NCBI RefSeq assembly: GCF_002929215.1 | Contig: NZ_PJII01000010.1 | Coordinates: 62,001-126,000 of the forward strand | Length of the DNA: 64,000 nucleotides | Reading direction: 5' to 3' | From: Arthrobacter sp. ZGTC412 | GTDB taxonomy: Bacteria; Actinomycetota; Actinomycetes; Actinomycetales; Micrococcaceae | Shown here: piece by piece, positions 20,067 to 30,784 of the stretch | Numbering within the stretch: position 1 is the first letter of the stretch | Layout: each line of letters begins with the position of its first letter | Notes under the pieces: generated by a model | Database searches by the model: none | Told to the model about the DNA's origin: nothing | Seen by the model: the letters and a program-made list of their open reading frames with translations, nothing else | Made by a program: the position numbers and the translations under genes

Positions 20067-21611
20067 GTGACAGACAGTCAGAAATCCGACGAAACAGCAA
20101 CAGACCTGACCGAGACGGCGGCACCCGCCTCCGACGAGGCAGCATCTGAAGCGGCCACAACCCCGGCGGCGGAAGCTCCTGTGGAGGACGCACCCGAGAG
20201 CAGCGCTCCGGCAGCGGAAGCTCCCCTGGAGAACGCTCCCGAAAACAGCGCCCCGGCTCCGGCTCCCCGCCCGGCGCCCTCCCCCGCCGCCTTCGCCTCC
20301 CGCCCCAAACCTGCGGCCGCACCTGTCGCAGCGCCGGTCGCCGCAGTCCCCTCCACCTCCCTGGCGGAAGCCTCGAAATGGGGACGCGTTGAGGGCGACG
20401 GACACGTCTTCCTGAACATCGACGGCGGCGAGCACCCCGTGGGCCAGTACCCGGACGTCAGCGATGACGAAGCCCTGGCTTATTTCGCCCGGAAATACGA
20501 CGACGTCGTGGCCCAGATTGTGCTGCTCGAGCAGCGCGTGAGCTCCAAGGCTCAGAGCACCGACATGCAGAAGACCGTCACGCACCTTCGCGAGCAACTG
20601 GCTGAGCGGAACATGGTGGGCGACCTCCGGTCGGCCGAGGCGCGCCTCGACGAGCTCTCCACCCAGATCGCTGAACTGGAAAAGGCAGAGAAGGCTGAGC
20701 ATGACGCCGTCCGCGCCTCTGAGCTCGCCGCCCGCGAGGCGATTGTGGCCGAAGCCGAGCAGATCTCCGGCCAGGATCCGGCCCAGACGCAGTGGAAGAC
20801 TTCCAGCTCCAGGATGAACGAACTCTTCGAGAGCTGGAAGGCTGCACAGAAGAGCGGAGTCCGCCTGGGCCGCAGCAACGAGGACGCCCTGTGGAAGCGG
20901 TTCCGCGCAGCCCGCACCGTTTTCGATCGCCACCGCCGTGCCTACTTCTCGCAGCTGGACAGCAACAACTCTGCTGCCAAGTCCGCCAAGGAGAAGCTGA
21001 TTACCGAAGCGGAAGCACTGTCAACGTCCACTGACTGGGGTTTCGCGGCCGGTGAGTACCGCCGCCTCATGGACCAGTGGAAGGCCTCCCCGCGTGCCAG
21101 CCGCAAGGACGACGATGCCCTGTGGGCAAGGTTCCGCGCCGCCCAGGACGTCTTCTTCACAAACCGCCAGGCCGCCAATGACGAGATCGACCAGGAGTAC
21201 GCGGCAAACCTCACGGTTAAGGAAGCCCTCCTGACCGAGGCCAACGCAATCTTCCCGGTGAAGGACCTGGCAGCTGCCAAGAAGGCCCTGCAGTCCGTTC
21301 GTGACCGCTGGGAAGAGGCCGGCAAGGTCCCCCGCGCGGACATGGGTCGCATTGAGGCCGGACTGCGGAAGGTAGAGGATGCAGTGCGCCACGCTGAAGA
21401 AGAGCAGTGGCAGCGCTCCAACCCCGAGCGGAAGGCACGCACCAACAGCGCCCTCTCCCAGCTCGAATCCGCTATTGCGGGGCTGCAGGACGATCTCGCC
21501 AAGGCCGAGAAAACCGGCGACCAGCGCCGGATCAAGGCAGCCCAGGAAGCCCTGGAAGCACGCCAGGCCTGGCTTGATCAGATCCAGCGCTCGGCCAGCG
21601 AACTGTCCTAG
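20067..21611 (+). CDS. DUF349 domain protein with Ala/Pro-rich N-terminus
   Basis: A 514-residue protein with GTG start. Residues 1 to about 110 are Ala/Pro/Glu-rich and probably disordered. The remainder is helical, with a coiled coil and several DUF349 repeats, recognisable as W...(S/A)R..D..LW.RFR.A segments, for example DALWKRFRAARTVFDRHR and DALWARFRAAQDVFF. It carries no signal peptide and no catalytic motif. The function is unknown. It follows the cyclophilin by 66 bases and is likely co-transcribed. Confidence 0.88.
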   Translation: MTDSQKSDETATDLTETAAPASDEAASEAATTPAAEAPVEDAPESSAPAAEAPLENAPENSAPAPAPRPAPSPAAFASRPKPAAAPVAAPVAAVPSTSLAEASKWGRVEGDGHVFLNIDGGEHPVGQYPDVSDDEALAYFARKYDDVVAQIVLLEQRVSSKAQSTDMQKTVTHLREQLAERNMVGDLRSAEARLDELSTQIAELEKAEKAEHDAVRASELAAREAIVAEAEQISGQDPAQTQWKTSSSRMNELFESWKAAQKSGVRLGRSNEDALWKRFRAARTVFDRHRRAYFSQLDSNNSAAKSAKEKLITEAEALSTSTDWGFAAGEYRRLMDQWKASPRASRKDDDALWARFRAAQDVFFTNRQAANDEIDQEYAANLTVKEALLTEANAIFPVKDLAAAKKALQSVRDRWEEAGKVPRADMGRIEAGLRKVEDAVRHAEEEQWQRSNPERKARTNSALSQLESAIAGLQDDLAKAEKTGDQRRIKAAQEALEARQAWLDQIQRSASELS

Positions 21612-21647
21612 GCCTACCGCCTGCCCTATCAGGCCGCCGCTCTTTGC

Positions 21648-21688
21648 AGGCCCGGCTCCGGTTATCCACATATCCGGACCGGGCCTGT
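21648..21688 (+). terminator. hairpin after the DUF349 gene
   Basis: CAGGCCCGG (21648-21656) pairs with CCGGGCCTG (21680-21688), extended inward by TCCGG/CCGGA with a one-base bulge, 37 bases after the stop. There is no T run, so termination is probable rather than certain. Confidence 0.55.
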
Positions 21689-21721
21689 GCCCGTTAACGG
21701 CTGCGGCGGCAGGATGGGTAA

Positions 21722-22459
21722 ATGGCGATTCCCTCACCTCCTCCCTCCGCCGCCCACGGCAAGGACAACGTCCACGGCGGAGAAGCAACACCCCGCTTTC
21801 CCGAGTTGTACGCCCCTGGCATGCCGTTCGCCTCACCGGAGCTGCAGTCCCTGGCCTCGGACGGCCTGCTGGAACGTTTCCACCAGCACGGCTATACAGT
21901 CCCGGGAGCCAAGGCCTCTCCGCAGCTGCGTGCACGCGCAGCAGCGGGAGCCGTGCCCGCGGCTGTGCGCCAGCGGGTAGTTGCAGGCCGCATGACCGCG
22001 GCGTGGATCTACGGCTGCGCGGGTGAACCGGACCGGCTTGCCCTCCTGGTGGACGCCAAACGGCGGGTATCGAGCTTACGGAACACCAAGGGCTGCACCC
22101 TGCATGAGGTGAAGCTTGGCCCCTTCGACGTCGTCAGCCTCGGCGGCCTGATGGTGTCCAGTCCCCTCCGGACTGCACTCGACGTCGCTCTCCACGTGGA
22201 GGCCGATCGTGCCATCCCCACCCTCGAGGGGCTGCTCGCCCGCCCGCAGAACGACGTGCGCCTGCGCCTGCTGGTTCTTGCAATAGAGGCGAGCCCGCGG
22301 GTTCCCCACAAAAAAGCCGCATTGGAAAAGTTGTCCCGGCTAGGTCCGCCGCTTGTTCCCGGTGGTGCGGTACACATCGAAGACCCCGTCAATGCGGCGG
22401 ACGGCACTGAGGACGTGGTGCAGGTACTTGGGGTCCCCCATCTCAAAGGCGAACTTTGA
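21722..22459 (+). CDS. AbiEi antitoxin-like protein, 3' end overlapping rel
   Basis: A 245-residue frame with a domain recalling the AbiEi/type IV antitoxin-like proteins common in actinobacteria. It has a helical N-terminus, then [19 protein letters not shown] and a [20 protein letters not shown] segment, where the S-LRTA-D motif is typical. The last 120 bases run antisense through the end of rel, and the encoded tail is not family-like. Either the real stop is displaced by a frameshift near 22340, where a TAG lies one frame over in CGGCTAGG, or the overlap is real. No partner toxin gene is adjacent. The function is uncertain. Confidence 0.6.
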   Translation: MAIPSPPPSAAHGKDNVHGGEATPRFPELYAPGMPFASPELQSLASDGLLERFHQHGYTVPGAKASPQLRARAAAGAVPAAVRQRVVAGRMTAAWIYGCAGEPDRLALLVDAKRRVSSLRNTKGCTLHEVKLGPFDVVSLGGLMVSSPLRTALDVALHVEADRAIPTLEGLLARPQNDVRLRLLVLAIEASPRVPHKKAALEKLSRLGPPLVPGGAVHIEDPVNAADGTEDVVQVLGVPHLKGEL

Positions 22460-24730
22460 GATGGCCACCCTGTCCGTGGAGGTATGCACGCTGGCCGCCA
22501 GGATGTTGACGTGGTTTTCGGACAGCACGCGCGTGACGTCGGAGAGCAGCGATTTGCGGTCCAGCGCCTCCACCTGGATCTCCACCAGGAACACGCTGGA
22601 CTGCGTCGGAGCCCAGTCCACGTCGACGATCCGGTCCGGCTGATCCTTCAGGTCCGAGATGTTGGTGCAGTCTGTGCGGTGCACTGACACGCCCGATCCC
22701 CTGGTGACAAAACCGAGGATGGGATCGGGCGGCACGGGAGTGCAGCAGCGGGCGAGCTTCACCCAGACGTCACCGACACCCCGGACCACAACGCCCGAAT
22801 CGGAGAACCGTGCCTTGGTGACCTGGGTGGGGACGCTGACTTCGGTGATGTCGTCGTCGGTGCTCTCATTGCCGCCAAGGCTTTCGACGAGCTTTTCCAT
22901 GACCGACTGTGCGGAGGTATGCCCGTCGCCCACACCGGCGTAGAGACCGGAAATGTCAACGTACTTGAATTCCTGGGCCACCGCGGCGAGGGCCTCGTGG
23001 GTCATCAGGCGCTGCAGCGGAAGATTCTGCTTCCGCATGGCCCGGGTCAGCAGTTCCTTGCCGCGGTCGATCGCCTCTTCGCGGCGTTCCTTGCTGAACC
23101 ACTGACGGATCTTGTTGCGGGCCCTGGCGCTCTTGACGAAGTGCTGCCAGTCCTGGCTGGGTCCGGCGCCTTCGGCCTTGGACGTGAAGATTTCCACCCA
23201 GTCGCCGTGGTTCAGTTCGCTGTTGAGCGGAACCAGTTTCCCGTTCACCCGGGCGCCGATGGTCCGGTGTCCCACCTCGGTGTGCACGGCGTAAGCGAAG
23301 TCCACAGGGGTGGACCCGGCCGGCAGGGCCATGACCTCACCCTTGGGGGTGAAAACGAACACCTCTCGGGCGTTGATCTCGAACCGCAGCGAGTCAAGGA
23401 ACTCGCCGGGATCGGAGGTCTCCTGCTGCCAGTCCACCAGGGAGCGCAGCCAGCCCATGTCGCCGTCGCGGGGGCTGCCGGGGCCAACAGCCGTGCGGTT
23501 GGGCTGGTCCTTGTACTTCCAGTGCGCTGCGACGCCGTACTCGGCGCGGCGGTGCATCTCGTGGGTCCGGATCTGGATCTCCACCGGCTTGCCGCCCGGG
23601 CCGATGACCGTGGTGTGCAGCGACTGGTACATATTGAACTTGGGCATCGCGATGTAGTCCTTGAACCTGCCGGGCAGCGGGTTCCAGCGCGAATGCATGC
23701 TGCCGAGGGCTGCGTAACAGTCCCGGACGGAGTCCACCAGGACCCGGACACCCATGAGGTCGTTGATGTCGTCGAAGTCCTTGTCGCGGACAACCATCTT
23801 CTGGTAGATCGAGTAGTAGTGCTTGGGGCGGCCGGTAATGGTTGCCTTGATCTTGGCGGTGCGGAGGTCCTCGGTGATCTGGTCACGGATGACGCTCAGG
23901 CTCTTCTCCCGCTCAGGCGTCCTGTCCCCCACCATGCGGACAATCTCTTCGTACACCTTCGGATAGAGGGCGGCGAAGGAGAGGTCCTCGAGTTCCCACT
24001 TGATGGTGTTCATGCCCAGGCGGTGGGCCAACGGAGCGAAGATTTCCAGCGTTTCCCGGGCTTTGCGGGCCGATGATTCGGCGGAGACAAAGCGCCATGT
24101 GCGTGCGTTGTGGAGCCGGTCCGCCAGTTTAATCATCAGCACACGGATGTCCTTGGCCATGGCCACGACCATCTTACGAACAGTCTCGGACTGGGCTGCT
24201 TCCCCGAAGCTGACCTTGTCGAGTTTGGTCACGCCGTCAACCAGCATGGCCACCTCGGGGCCGAAGTCACGCTTTAGATCGGCAAGTGTGTAGGCAGTGT
24301 CCTCTACGGTGTCGTGCAGGAGGGCCGCCGCCAAGGTGGTCCCGCTCAGTCCCAGTTCCGCGAGGATGGTGGCCACTGCCACCGGGTGGGTGATGTAGGG
24401 ATCGCCGCTCTTCCGCTTTTGCCCCCGGTGGCTGTGTTCCGCCACGTCGAAAGCCCGCTGGATCAGGTCGAAATCCTCTTTGGGATTGTTGGCCCTGACC
24501 GTCCTCAGAAGTGGCTCGAGGATGGGCGAGTAACTTGCCGTGCCGCGTCCTGTCAGGCGGGCGAGCCTGGAGCGGGTGCGTTCCCTCCGGCCGGGGAAAG
24601 TGGGGCGGGATCCGGAGTTGTCTACAGGGACCAAAGAACTTGAGCGCGCGGAATCGGCCACTCCGGTCTGCAAACCGGCAGGACTTTTATCTCCCTGTGC
24701 CGTTGGCACCGACGCCGAACGTTCTTCCAA
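22340..24730 (-). CDS. rel: bifunctional (p)ppGpp synthetase/hydrolase Rel
   Basis: Makes and degrades (p)ppGpp in the stringent response. It has 796 residues from the chosen TTG. The HD hydrolase domain is at about 85-240 with LLHDTVEDT, the synthetase domain contains [13 protein letters not shown] and [10 protein letters not shown], and the TGS ([10 protein letters not shown]) and C-terminal ACT domains follow. Both catalytic domains look intact. The TTG was preferred over the GTG at 24748 because AAGGGG lies 7 bases before the TTG and nothing suitable precedes the GTG. It is downstream of secDF, as in other actinobacteria. Confidence 0.95.
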   Translation of the reverse strand: MEERSASVPTAQGDKSPAGLQTGVADSARSSSLVPVDNSGSRPTFPGRRERTRSRLARLTGRGTASYSPILEPLLRTVRANNPKEDFDLIQRAFDVAEHSHRGQKRKSGDPYITHPVAVATILAELGLSGTTLAAALLHDTVEDTAYTLADLKRDFGPEVAMLVDGVTKLDKVSFGEAAQSETVRKMVVAMAKDIRVLMIKLADRLHNARTWRFVSAESSARKARETLEIFAPLAHRLGMNTIKWELEDLSFAALYPKVYEEIVRMVGDRTPEREKSLSVIRDQITEDLRTAKIKATITGRPKHYYSIYQKMVVRDKDFDDINDLMGVRVLVDSVRDCYAALGSMHSRWNPLPGRFKDYIAMPKFNMYQSLHTTVIGPGGKPVEIQIRTHEMHRRAEYGVAAHWKYKDQPNRTAVGPGSPRDGDMGWLRSLVDWQQETSDPGEFLDSLRFEINAREVFVFTPKGEVMALPAGSTPVDFAYAVHTEVGHRTIGARVNGKLVPLNSELNHGDWVEIFTSKAEGAGPSQDWQHFVKSARARNKIRQWFSKERREEAIDRGKELLTRAMRKQNLPLQRLMTHEALAAVAQEFKYVDISGLYAGVGDGHTSAQSVMEKLVESLGGNESTDDDITEVSVPTQVTKARFSDSGVVVRGVGDVWVKLARCCTPVPPDPILGFVTRGSGVSVHRTDCTNISDLKDQPDRIVDVDWAPTQSSVFLVEIQVEALDRKSLLSDVTRVLSENHVNILAASVHTSTDRVAISKFAFEMGDPKYLHHVLSAVRRIDGVFDVYRTTGNKRRT

Positions 24731-24811
24731 TGAAGCACCCCTTACCACCGTTTAATTACTTCAGTCTATTCCTCAGGCCGCGGACTTTTTAAACCGGCCG
24801 TTAAAACAGGA

Positions 24812-24851
24812 CGGGCCGGGCAGTGTCAAGGTTCTGACACTGCCCGGCCCG
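24812..24851 (-). terminator. terminator after secF
   Basis: Perfect 17-bp stem (arms 24812-24828 and 24835-24851, core GGGCAGTGTCA) with a 6-base loop, 10 bases after the secF stop. On the minus strand it is followed by TCCTGTTTT. It separates secDF from rel. Confidence 0.9.
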
Positions 24852-24861
24852 CGGAAGCAGC

Positions 24862-25884
24862 TCAGGCCTGGGCCGGCTCCACCGCTGTTGATCCGGACCT
24901 TGAAGAAGACTCGGCCCGGCGGTGCTCCACGCGCTTGGCCTGCCTCACCAAGTCAGGCTCGTTCTGGCGCAGCCAGGCATACATGGGGGCGGCGATGAAG
25001 ATCGTGGCCGCAGTTCCAATGAGGATGCCAACGAACAACGCAAGCGAGAGGTCGCGCAGCGTTCCCGCGCCCAGCAGACCCGCGCCGATGAACAGGATGG
25101 CACCCACGGGGAGGATTGCAACCATCATGGTGTTAATCGAGCGGACCAAGGTCTGGTTCACCGCGAGGTTGACTTCCTCAGCAAAGGTACGCCGGGTTGA
25201 GGCGTCCACGTCCGCAGTGTTCTCGCGGATCTTGTCGAATACCACCACCGTGTCATAGAGCGAGTAGCTCAGGACAGTCAGGAACCCGATGATGGCGGAC
25301 GGGGTGACCTCGAAGTCACTGAGGGCATAAACCCCGGCGGTGACGAACATCGTGACCGCCATGCCCGCAATAGCCGAAAGCGACATCTTCCAGGTGCGGA
25401 AGTACACTGCCATCAGCACCGCGGCCAGGAGCACAAAGATCACCAGGCCTATCAGTGCCTGCTTGGTCACGTCAGCACCCCACGTCGGACCCACAAAGGT
25501 TGACGTCACCTCGTTGTCCGTGACGCCATAGGCCGAGGTCAAGCCCTCCTTGATCCGGAGGGTCTCGTCATCGGTGAGTTTGTCGGTCTGGATCCGCATA
25601 GTGGTTCCAGCCACGTTGGCTACGCGCGGAACGCTGCCCTCAACTACATCGGTGACGGCCTTTTCGCCCACCGCAGCGTCAGTGGTCTTAACGTTCGAGA
25701 CAGTGAATTCGGAGCCGCCACGGAACTCGATGCCGAGGTTGAACCCGCCCTTGGCCACCGGAATCAGGATGGACAGGGCAACGGCTACCGCCGCGATGAT
25801 GAACCAGATCTTCTTTGCGCCCACAAAGTTGTAGGAGCGCTTGCCCGTGTAGAGCTCGTTGCCGAAATTAGCGAAGCTTGGCAT
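24862..25884 (-). CDS. secF: protein translocase subunit SecF
   Basis: Membrane partner of SecD in the proton-driven auxiliary Sec complex, which aids late translocation. It has 340 residues with six predicted membrane helices and a periplasmic-type loop after the first. The RND-like motifs LSYSLYDTVVVFDKIREN and TLRDLSLALFVGI are conserved. The C-terminus is Ser/Arg/Ala-rich. It overlaps the secD stop by 1 base. Confidence 0.96.
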   Translation of the reverse strand: MPSFANFGNELYTGKRSYNFVGAKKIWFIIAAVAVALSILIPVAKGGFNLGIEFRGGSEFTVSNVKTTDAAVGEKAVTDVVEGSVPRVANVAGTTMRIQTDKLTDDETLRIKEGLTSAYGVTDNEVTSTFVGPTWGADVTKQALIGLVIFVLLAAVLMAVYFRTWKMSLSAIAGMAVTMFVTAGVYALSDFEVTPSAIIGFLTVLSYSLYDTVVVFDKIRENTADVDASTRRTFAEEVNLAVNQTLVRSINTMMVAILPVGAILFIGAGLLGAGTLRDLSLALFVGILIGTAATIFIAAPMYAWLRQNEPDLVRQAKRVEHRRAESSSRSGSTAVEPAQA

Positions 25885-27644
25885 TACTTGGTCTCCTTCG
25901 CTGCAGACTTCGAGGAGCCTGCGAGCTGCTCCTGCTTCTGCGCCATACGGCGTTCGGCAATGGTCAGCCGGCGTTCTGCCTCGGCTGCCGCACCGGCATT
26001 CTTGGCGGGGACCACGGCCGCGGGCTTGTCTTCGGGGGTACGGATACGGCCTGCACCCCGGTAGAGCGGTACAGCGCCCAGGCGCTTGGGGTCAAGACCG
26101 GACAACCGGTGGCCCTCACCAAAGAACTTCGTACGCGCCAGCAGCTGCAGCGTGGGGTGCGTGAACATAAACACCACAATGAGGTCCGCGATGGCGGTGA
26201 GCCCCAGCGTGAAGGCAAAGCCACGGACGTTGCCTACAGCCACGAAGTACAGGACCAGGGCCGCAAGAAGGTTGACGGCTTTGGATGCAAGGACGGTTCG
26301 CTTGGCCCGCTTCCAGCCGTTTTCGACGGCGGACACCAGACCGCGTCCCTCACGGAGCTCATCGCGGATGCGCTCGAAGTAGACGATGAAGGAGTCTGCC
26401 GTCTGGCCGATGGCGACGATGATGCCGGCCACGCCCGCCAGGGACAACCGGTAGTTTTCGGTCCAGCCCAGGATGGCGATGGCGAGGTAGGTCAGGATGC
26501 CCGCCACCACCAGCGAGGCGATGGTCACGAATCCGAGGGCCCGGTACTGGAAGAGCGAGTACACCACCACCAGCAGCAGCCCGATCACGCCCGCAAGGAG
26601 GCCCATGCGCAGCTGTTCGCCACCGAGGGTGGCAGAAATCTGCTGCTCGCTCTGGATCTCGAAGCTGATGGGCAGTGCGCCGAACCGAAGCTGGTCCGAG
26701 AGGGCCTTGGCACTCTGTTCCGTGAAGCCGCCGGTGATCTGGGGGCGGCCGTCCGTAATGACGGCCAGCGAGCGGGGAGCGGAGATGACCTGGTCATCCA
26801 GCACAATGGCGAACTGGGCCTTCGGGTCGTTGCCCGTGTCACCGCCGGCAGCCACATAGAACTGGTTCAGCCGTTCGGTGACCTCCTTGAACTTGGCTGT
26901 GCCTTCGTCGTCGAACTGGATGTTGACGGCCCACTCGTTCGTGACGGCGCCCTGCGCACCCTGCTGGAGCTGGAAGGAGGACGTGACGATGTTGCTGCCC
27001 TTGACCTCCACCGGACCGAGGATGTACTTGACGGCAGGGTTCGTCCCGGAAGCAGGCTCACAGGTCACCAGCGGCTTGGCCGGATCCGAACGTTCCTGCT
27101 CATCCTGCGCCGGGTTGTCACAGTCAAGGGCTTCGAACTGCCGGTAAATCTCCGGCGTGATCCAGTTGGTGTCGCTGCCGTTGGTGGGTTCCGCCGCCGG
27201 CTTGGGCAGCTGGTCCTCAGGGGCCCGGGACTCCTCCGGCACGGGGGCGCCCGCTCCGTTGAGGAGGACGGGACGGAAATTCATGTCGGCGGAGGCCTGG
27301 ATCAGGTCGCGCGTCTGCGATGAGGGGGTACCGGGAAGGCTGACCACCACGTTGCGCCCCGACTGCGTGCTGATCTCTGCTTCAGCCACGCCGGAGCCGT
27401 CCACGCGCTGGCGGATGATCGCCACAGCCTGGTTGAGCTGTTCTTCATTGATATCCGAACCGCCCTCCACCTTCGGCGCCAGGATCATCTGGGTGCCGCC
27501 TTCGAGGTCGAGCGCCAGCTTGGGCGCCCAGCTCGCTTGGCCGGCCATGGTGCCGCCCGCAAGGACAGCAGTCAGCACGGCGAGGATTACGCCGAGCCAG
27601 ACCAGGACCCTGAGGCCTGGTTTCTTAGAACCAGTTCGTGCCAT
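25884..27644 (-). CDS. secD: protein translocase subunit SecD
   Basis: Large subunit of SecDF. It has 586 residues: one N-terminal membrane helix, a long extracellular P1 region with an insert rich in charged residues (about 150-240), then five helices. The signature DLEGGTQMILAPKV is near the start and GQTADSFIVYFERIRDELREG is in the membrane part. The C-terminal tail (about 530-586) is a charged, helical, Ala/Lys/Glu-rich extension. The yajC-secD-secF order is conserved and suggests one operon. Confidence 0.96.
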   Translation of the reverse strand: MARTGSKKPGLRVLVWLGVILAVLTAVLAGGTMAGQASWAPKLALDLEGGTQMILAPKVEGGSDINEEQLNQAVAIIRQRVDGSGVAEAEISTQSGRNVVVSLPGTPSSQTRDLIQASADMNFRPVLLNGAGAPVPEESRAPEDQLPKPAAEPTNGSDTNWITPEIYRQFEALDCDNPAQDEQERSDPAKPLVTCEPASGTNPAVKYILGPVEVKGSNIVTSSFQLQQGAQGAVTNEWAVNIQFDDEGTAKFKEVTERLNQFYVAAGGDTGNDPKAQFAIVLDDQVISAPRSLAVITDGRPQITGGFTEQSAKALSDQLRFGALPISFEIQSEQQISATLGGEQLRMGLLAGVIGLLLVVVYSLFQYRALGFVTIASLVVAGILTYLAIAILGWTENYRLSLAGVAGIIVAIGQTADSFIVYFERIRDELREGRGLVSAVENGWKRAKRTVLASKAVNLLAALVLYFVAVGNVRGFAFTLGLTAIADLIVVFMFTHPTLQLLARTKFFGEGHRLSGLDPKRLGAVPLYRGAGRIRTPEDKPAAVVPAKNAGAAAEAERRLTIAERRMAQKQEQLAGSSKSAAKETK

Positions 27645-27746
27645 TGTTGATCTTTCTCTTATTCACGGAGGAACCGCCGGTGCATGCTGGTCGCTGGCAC
27701 CGGCGGCGTTCCGCAGCCGTAGAGGTGTTGTAAAGAACCAGCCGGA

Positions 27747-28202
27747 CTAGTTGTCCTTCTTGCCCTCATCATTGAGGCGCTTAAGGGTCTCGTCCGGCGT
27801 TTCAGCCGTTGCGGCGGTGCTGCCGGTCTCCTGGACGGTGAGGGATGAGGCGTCATCCGGCACGGCGGGGGAAACGGCTTCCGGCGCTGCTGCGGGCTCC
27901 ACGATCTTGGTGACGGCCTGGCGGTGCACGGTGGCCAGGTTGCCCGGGGAAAGTTCCAGCGTGACCTTGTTCTCTTCATCGTCGATTTCAACGATGCGGC
28001 CGAACAGGCCAAAGCTGGTCATCACCTCAACCCCCGGGGCGAACTGGGACTGGAGCGTCGCCTGCTGCTGCTGGGTCTTCTTGTTGCGGCGGAACATCAT
28101 AAAGATGAAGATGCCGAGCATGGCGAACAGCAGGATCGACATGATGTCAATGCCGCCGCCGGGCTGCGTAGTGGTGGTCTGGGCAGTGATATGTCCGAAC
28201 AC
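27747..28202 (-). CDS. yajC: preprotein translocase subunit YajC
   Basis: Small Sec accessory protein that binds SecDF. One membrane helix (ILLFAMLGIFIFMMF) is followed by the YajC signature FRRNKKTQQQQATLQSQFAP and a conserved GVEVMTSFGLFGRIV. The C-terminal half is Ala/Glu/Thr-rich. The GTG at 28202 gives (M)FGHITAQTT and 151 residues. An ATG at 28142 (MSILLFAML) is the other plausible start, and the open frame extends further upstream. It lies 102 bases before secD. Confidence 0.9.
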   Translation of the reverse strand: MFGHITAQTTTTQPGGGIDIMSILLFAMLGIFIFMMFRRNKKTQQQQATLQSQFAPGVEVMTSFGLFGRIVEIDDEENKVTLELSPGNLATVHRQAVTKIVEPAAAPEAVSPAVPDDASSLTVQETGSTAATAETPDETLKRLNDEGKKDN

Positions 28203-28383
28203 GGGGAAGTTCCATTCTGTACTTGCGTAGAGCTGATTGACAGCGCCGTCCGCTTTGAACGTGTGGCCTGGCGCGAACTTGCACCATCCGTCCACGGGCT
28301 GCCGGTAGTGCTGCCTGCGGGAACAAAGACCCGAACGTGCCGAGCGTCATACCAGTCTAAAGGGAAAAACTGAAGGGAGCCTG

Positions 28384-29472
28384 TTATTGGCTTTGCGGGG
28401 CCCAGTCTTCCGTGCCGTCGGCGTCCTTGCCGGCGGTTTCGAAGAGGTCCAGCGGCTCCTGCCCGAAGACGCCGGCAGGGATGGCGTAGCCAAGGTGGGT
28501 CCAGGCGGGGGCCATGGCGATCCGGCCGCGCGGGGTGCGGCCGAGAAGCCCCTCCCGAACCAGGAAGGGTTCGGCAACGGTTTCCACAGTTTCGGTTTCT
28601 TCCCCGACAGCAATGGCAAGGGTGGAGAGCCCGACAGGGCCGCCGCCAAACTTGGTAATCAGCGCCTCCAGGACCGACCGGTCCAGCCGGTCCAGTCCTT
28701 TTTTGTCCACTTCGTACATATCGAGCGCAGCGGAGGCCGCCCGCGCGTCGATCTGTTCGATGCCGTGGACCAGCGCCCAGTCCCGTACCCGCCGTAACAG
28801 CCTGTTGGCGATACGGGGTGTGCCACGTGAACGTCCGGCGATTTCGCTGAAACCGGCGGAATTGACCTTGAGGTCCAGCAGTCCCGCGGAGCGCCGCAGG
28901 ACAAGTTCGAGCTCGGCAACGGAATAGAACTCCAGGTGCCCGGTGAAGCCGAAGCGGTCACGCAGCGGCCCGGGCAGCAGGCCTGCGCGGGTAGTCGCCC
29001 CCACGAGGGTGAACGGCGGAAGTTCGAGCGGAATGGCCGTGGCGCCGGCTCCCTTGCCCACCACGATGTCCACGCGAAAGTCTTCCATGGCCATGTAGAG
29101 CATTTCTTCGGCCGGCCGGGACATGCGGTGGATTTCGTCCAGGAACAGGACTTCGCCCTCCGACAGGGAGGAGAGGATGGCCGCAAGGTCTCCGGCATGC
29201 TGGATGGCGGGGCCGCTGCTGATCCGCAGCGGGGCGTTCATCTCGGACGCAACAATCATGGCCAGCGTGGTCTTGCCCAGGCCCGGCGGACCGGAAAACA
29301 GCACATGGTCCGCGCTCCGGCCCCGCATCCGGGAGGCCTGCAGCACCAGTGACAGCTGTTTGCGGACCCGGTGCTGGCCTACGAAGTCATGCAGGTTTTT
29401 GGGCCGGAGCGCCGCCTCGATGGCCCGCTCCTCCGGCTCCTCCCCCGCCGCCACCACTGACTGTTCAGCCAC
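28384..29472 (-). CDS. ruvB: Holliday junction helicase RuvB
   Basis: AAA+ motor for branch migration with RuvA. It has 362 residues. Walker [10 protein letters not shown] is at residues 61-69, Walker [11 protein letters not shown] follows, and the C-terminal winged-helix part is intact. The start overlaps the end of ruvA by 8 bases. Genes ruvC-ruvA-ruvB run in this order. No canonical LexA box was seen upstream of ruvC. Confidence 0.97.
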   Translation of the reverse strand: MAEQSVVAAGEEPEERAIEAALRPKNLHDFVGQHRVRKQLSLVLQASRMRGRSADHVLFSGPPGLGKTTLAMIVASEMNAPLRISSGPAIQHAGDLAAILSSLSEGEVLFLDEIHRMSRPAEEMLYMAMEDFRVDIVVGKGAGATAIPLELPPFTLVGATTRAGLLPGPLRDRFGFTGHLEFYSVAELELVLRRSAGLLDLKVNSAGFSEIAGRSRGTPRIANRLLRRVRDWALVHGIEQIDARAASAALDMYEVDKKGLDRLDRSVLEALITKFGGGPVGLSTLAIAVGEETETVETVAEPFLVREGLLGRTPRGRIAMAPAWTHLGYAIPAGVFGQEPLDLFETAGKDADGTEDWAPQSQ

Positions 29473-30109
29473 GGCTGCCTACGCGGTTGCCGGCGCGTGC
29501 CCCATCCTGGCCCAGCCAGCGAAGGGTGGTCCTCAGGATCTCCGGGACATTACCGCGGAAAGCGGCCTCCGGATCATCGGCAAGTGCCTTGTCGATACTT
29601 GCTGAAGCGTCCTTTTCGGACCAGCCGAGGCTGGTCATGGCGGCGACTACCTGCGGCTTCCAGGCAGCTTCCGCAGCAGTGGGTGCGCTGGCTGCGCCCG
29701 CAGTGCCGTGCGGAACCAGTTTTCCGGCGAGCTCAAGGACAATGCGGCCGGCCACTTTAGGGCCGATGCCCGGCACCTTTGTGAAGGTTTTATTGTCCCC
29801 TGTGTGCGCCGCCACCCGGATGGCCTCCGGATCATGCACGGCAAGAACCGCCAAAGCCAGCCGGGGGCCCACCCCGCTCACACTGAGCAGGACATCGAAA
29901 ACCTCACGCTCGTCGTCGGACGCGAAGCCGAAGAGGGTAAGAGAATCCTCCCGGACAATCAGGGACGTAAAAAGCTGGCCCTCCTCCCCCATGCGGAGCC
30001 CGCTGAGGGTCTGCGGCGTGGCGTTGACGCTCATTCCAGCGCCGTTGAGGTCAATGACGGCCGTGGACAGTCCAACGTGCGCTACGGTTCCGCGGAGGAA
30101 ACTGATCAA
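29465..30109 (-). CDS. ruvA: Holliday junction binding protein RuvA
   Basis: Tetrameric junction-binding partner of RuvB. It has 214 residues: an OB-fold N-terminus ([15 protein letters not shown]), the HhH motifs around [19 protein letters not shown] and [16 protein letters not shown], and a C-terminal UBA-like domain ending near TLRWLGQ. It is 90 bases from ruvC and overlaps ruvB. Confidence 0.96.
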   Translation of the reverse strand: MISFLRGTVAHVGLSTAVIDLNGAGMSVNATPQTLSGLRMGEEGQLFTSLIVREDSLTLFGFASDDEREVFDVLLSVSGVGPRLALAVLAVHDPEAIRVAAHTGDNKTFTKVPGIGPKVAGRIVLELAGKLVPHGTAGAASAPTAAEAAWKPQVVAAMTSLGWSEKDASASIDKALADDPEAAFRGNVPEILRTTLRWLGQDGARAGNRVGSRG

Positions 30110-30199
30110 GGGCCTGGCTCCTGGTGTACTGCCGGGCTCCAGGGGCTGGGCCGGCTATCCGAACATATTTACGAATACCCTAGCAAGCGGCCAGGACAA

Positions 30200-30778
30200 T
30201 CAGCGTGCGCGCCGCACCTTCGCTTCGGCTTCAGCCCACGCTCTTTGAGCGGGCGTCAGCGAAGAACTCCCGGGCCCGGTGGTGGCAACGGCCGCACCGC
30301 TGCCTGCCCGCCAGGCGTGGGTGATGGCCAGCGCCAAGGCGTCTGCGGCGTCGGCCGGGCGGGGCGGCGCGTCCAGCCGGAGGATCTTGGTGACCAGCTT
30401 GGTCACCGCGTCCTTGTTGGAGTTGCCGCTGCCGGTGACGGCAGCTTTAACTTCCGACGGCGTGTGCAGCGCCACGGGGATCCCGCGGCGGGCGGCGGCG
30501 GCAATCACCACGCCGGACGCCTGGGCAACGCCCATCACCGTGCTTACATTGAGCTGGGAAAAGACGCGTTCGACGGCTAGGACCTGGGGTTCGTAGCGGT
30601 CCAGCCACTCGTCGATCGCCAGGGCGATCACCAGGAGCCGCTGGTCCAGGGTTTCCTCCGGAGAGGTTCCCACCACCCCGACGGCCACCATGGTGGCGCG
30701 CCTGTTCCTTTCAACGTCCACCACGCCGATGCCGCAGCGGGTGAGCCCTGGGTCAACCCCCAGTACGCGCAGCGTCAC
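30200..30778 (-). CDS. ruvC: Holliday junction resolvase RuvC
   Basis: Endonuclease that cuts Holliday junctions. It has 192 residues from the GTG giving (M)[15 protein letters not shown]; a TTG two codons upstream is an alternative. The first catalytic Asp is in GVDPG, the second acidic residue is in LAVERVF, and the final acidic pair is in [14 protein letters not shown]. It lies between yebC and ruvA on the same strand. Confidence 0.95.
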   Translation of the reverse strand: MTLRVLGVDPGLTRCGIGVVDVERNRRATMVAVGVVGTSPEETLDQRLLVIALAIDEWLDRYEPQVLAVERVFSQLNVSTVMGVAQASGVVIAAAARRGIPVALHTPSEVKAAVTGSGNSNKDAVTKLVTKILRLDAPPRPADAADALALAITHAWRAGSGAAVATTGPGSSSLTPAQRAWAEAEAKVRRAR

Positions 30779-30784
30779 GGGCAA

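Noticed and set aside
24731-24748. GTG at 24748 as start of rel
   Set aside because: There is no ribosome site before it, whereas AAGGGG is 7 bases before the TTG at 24730.
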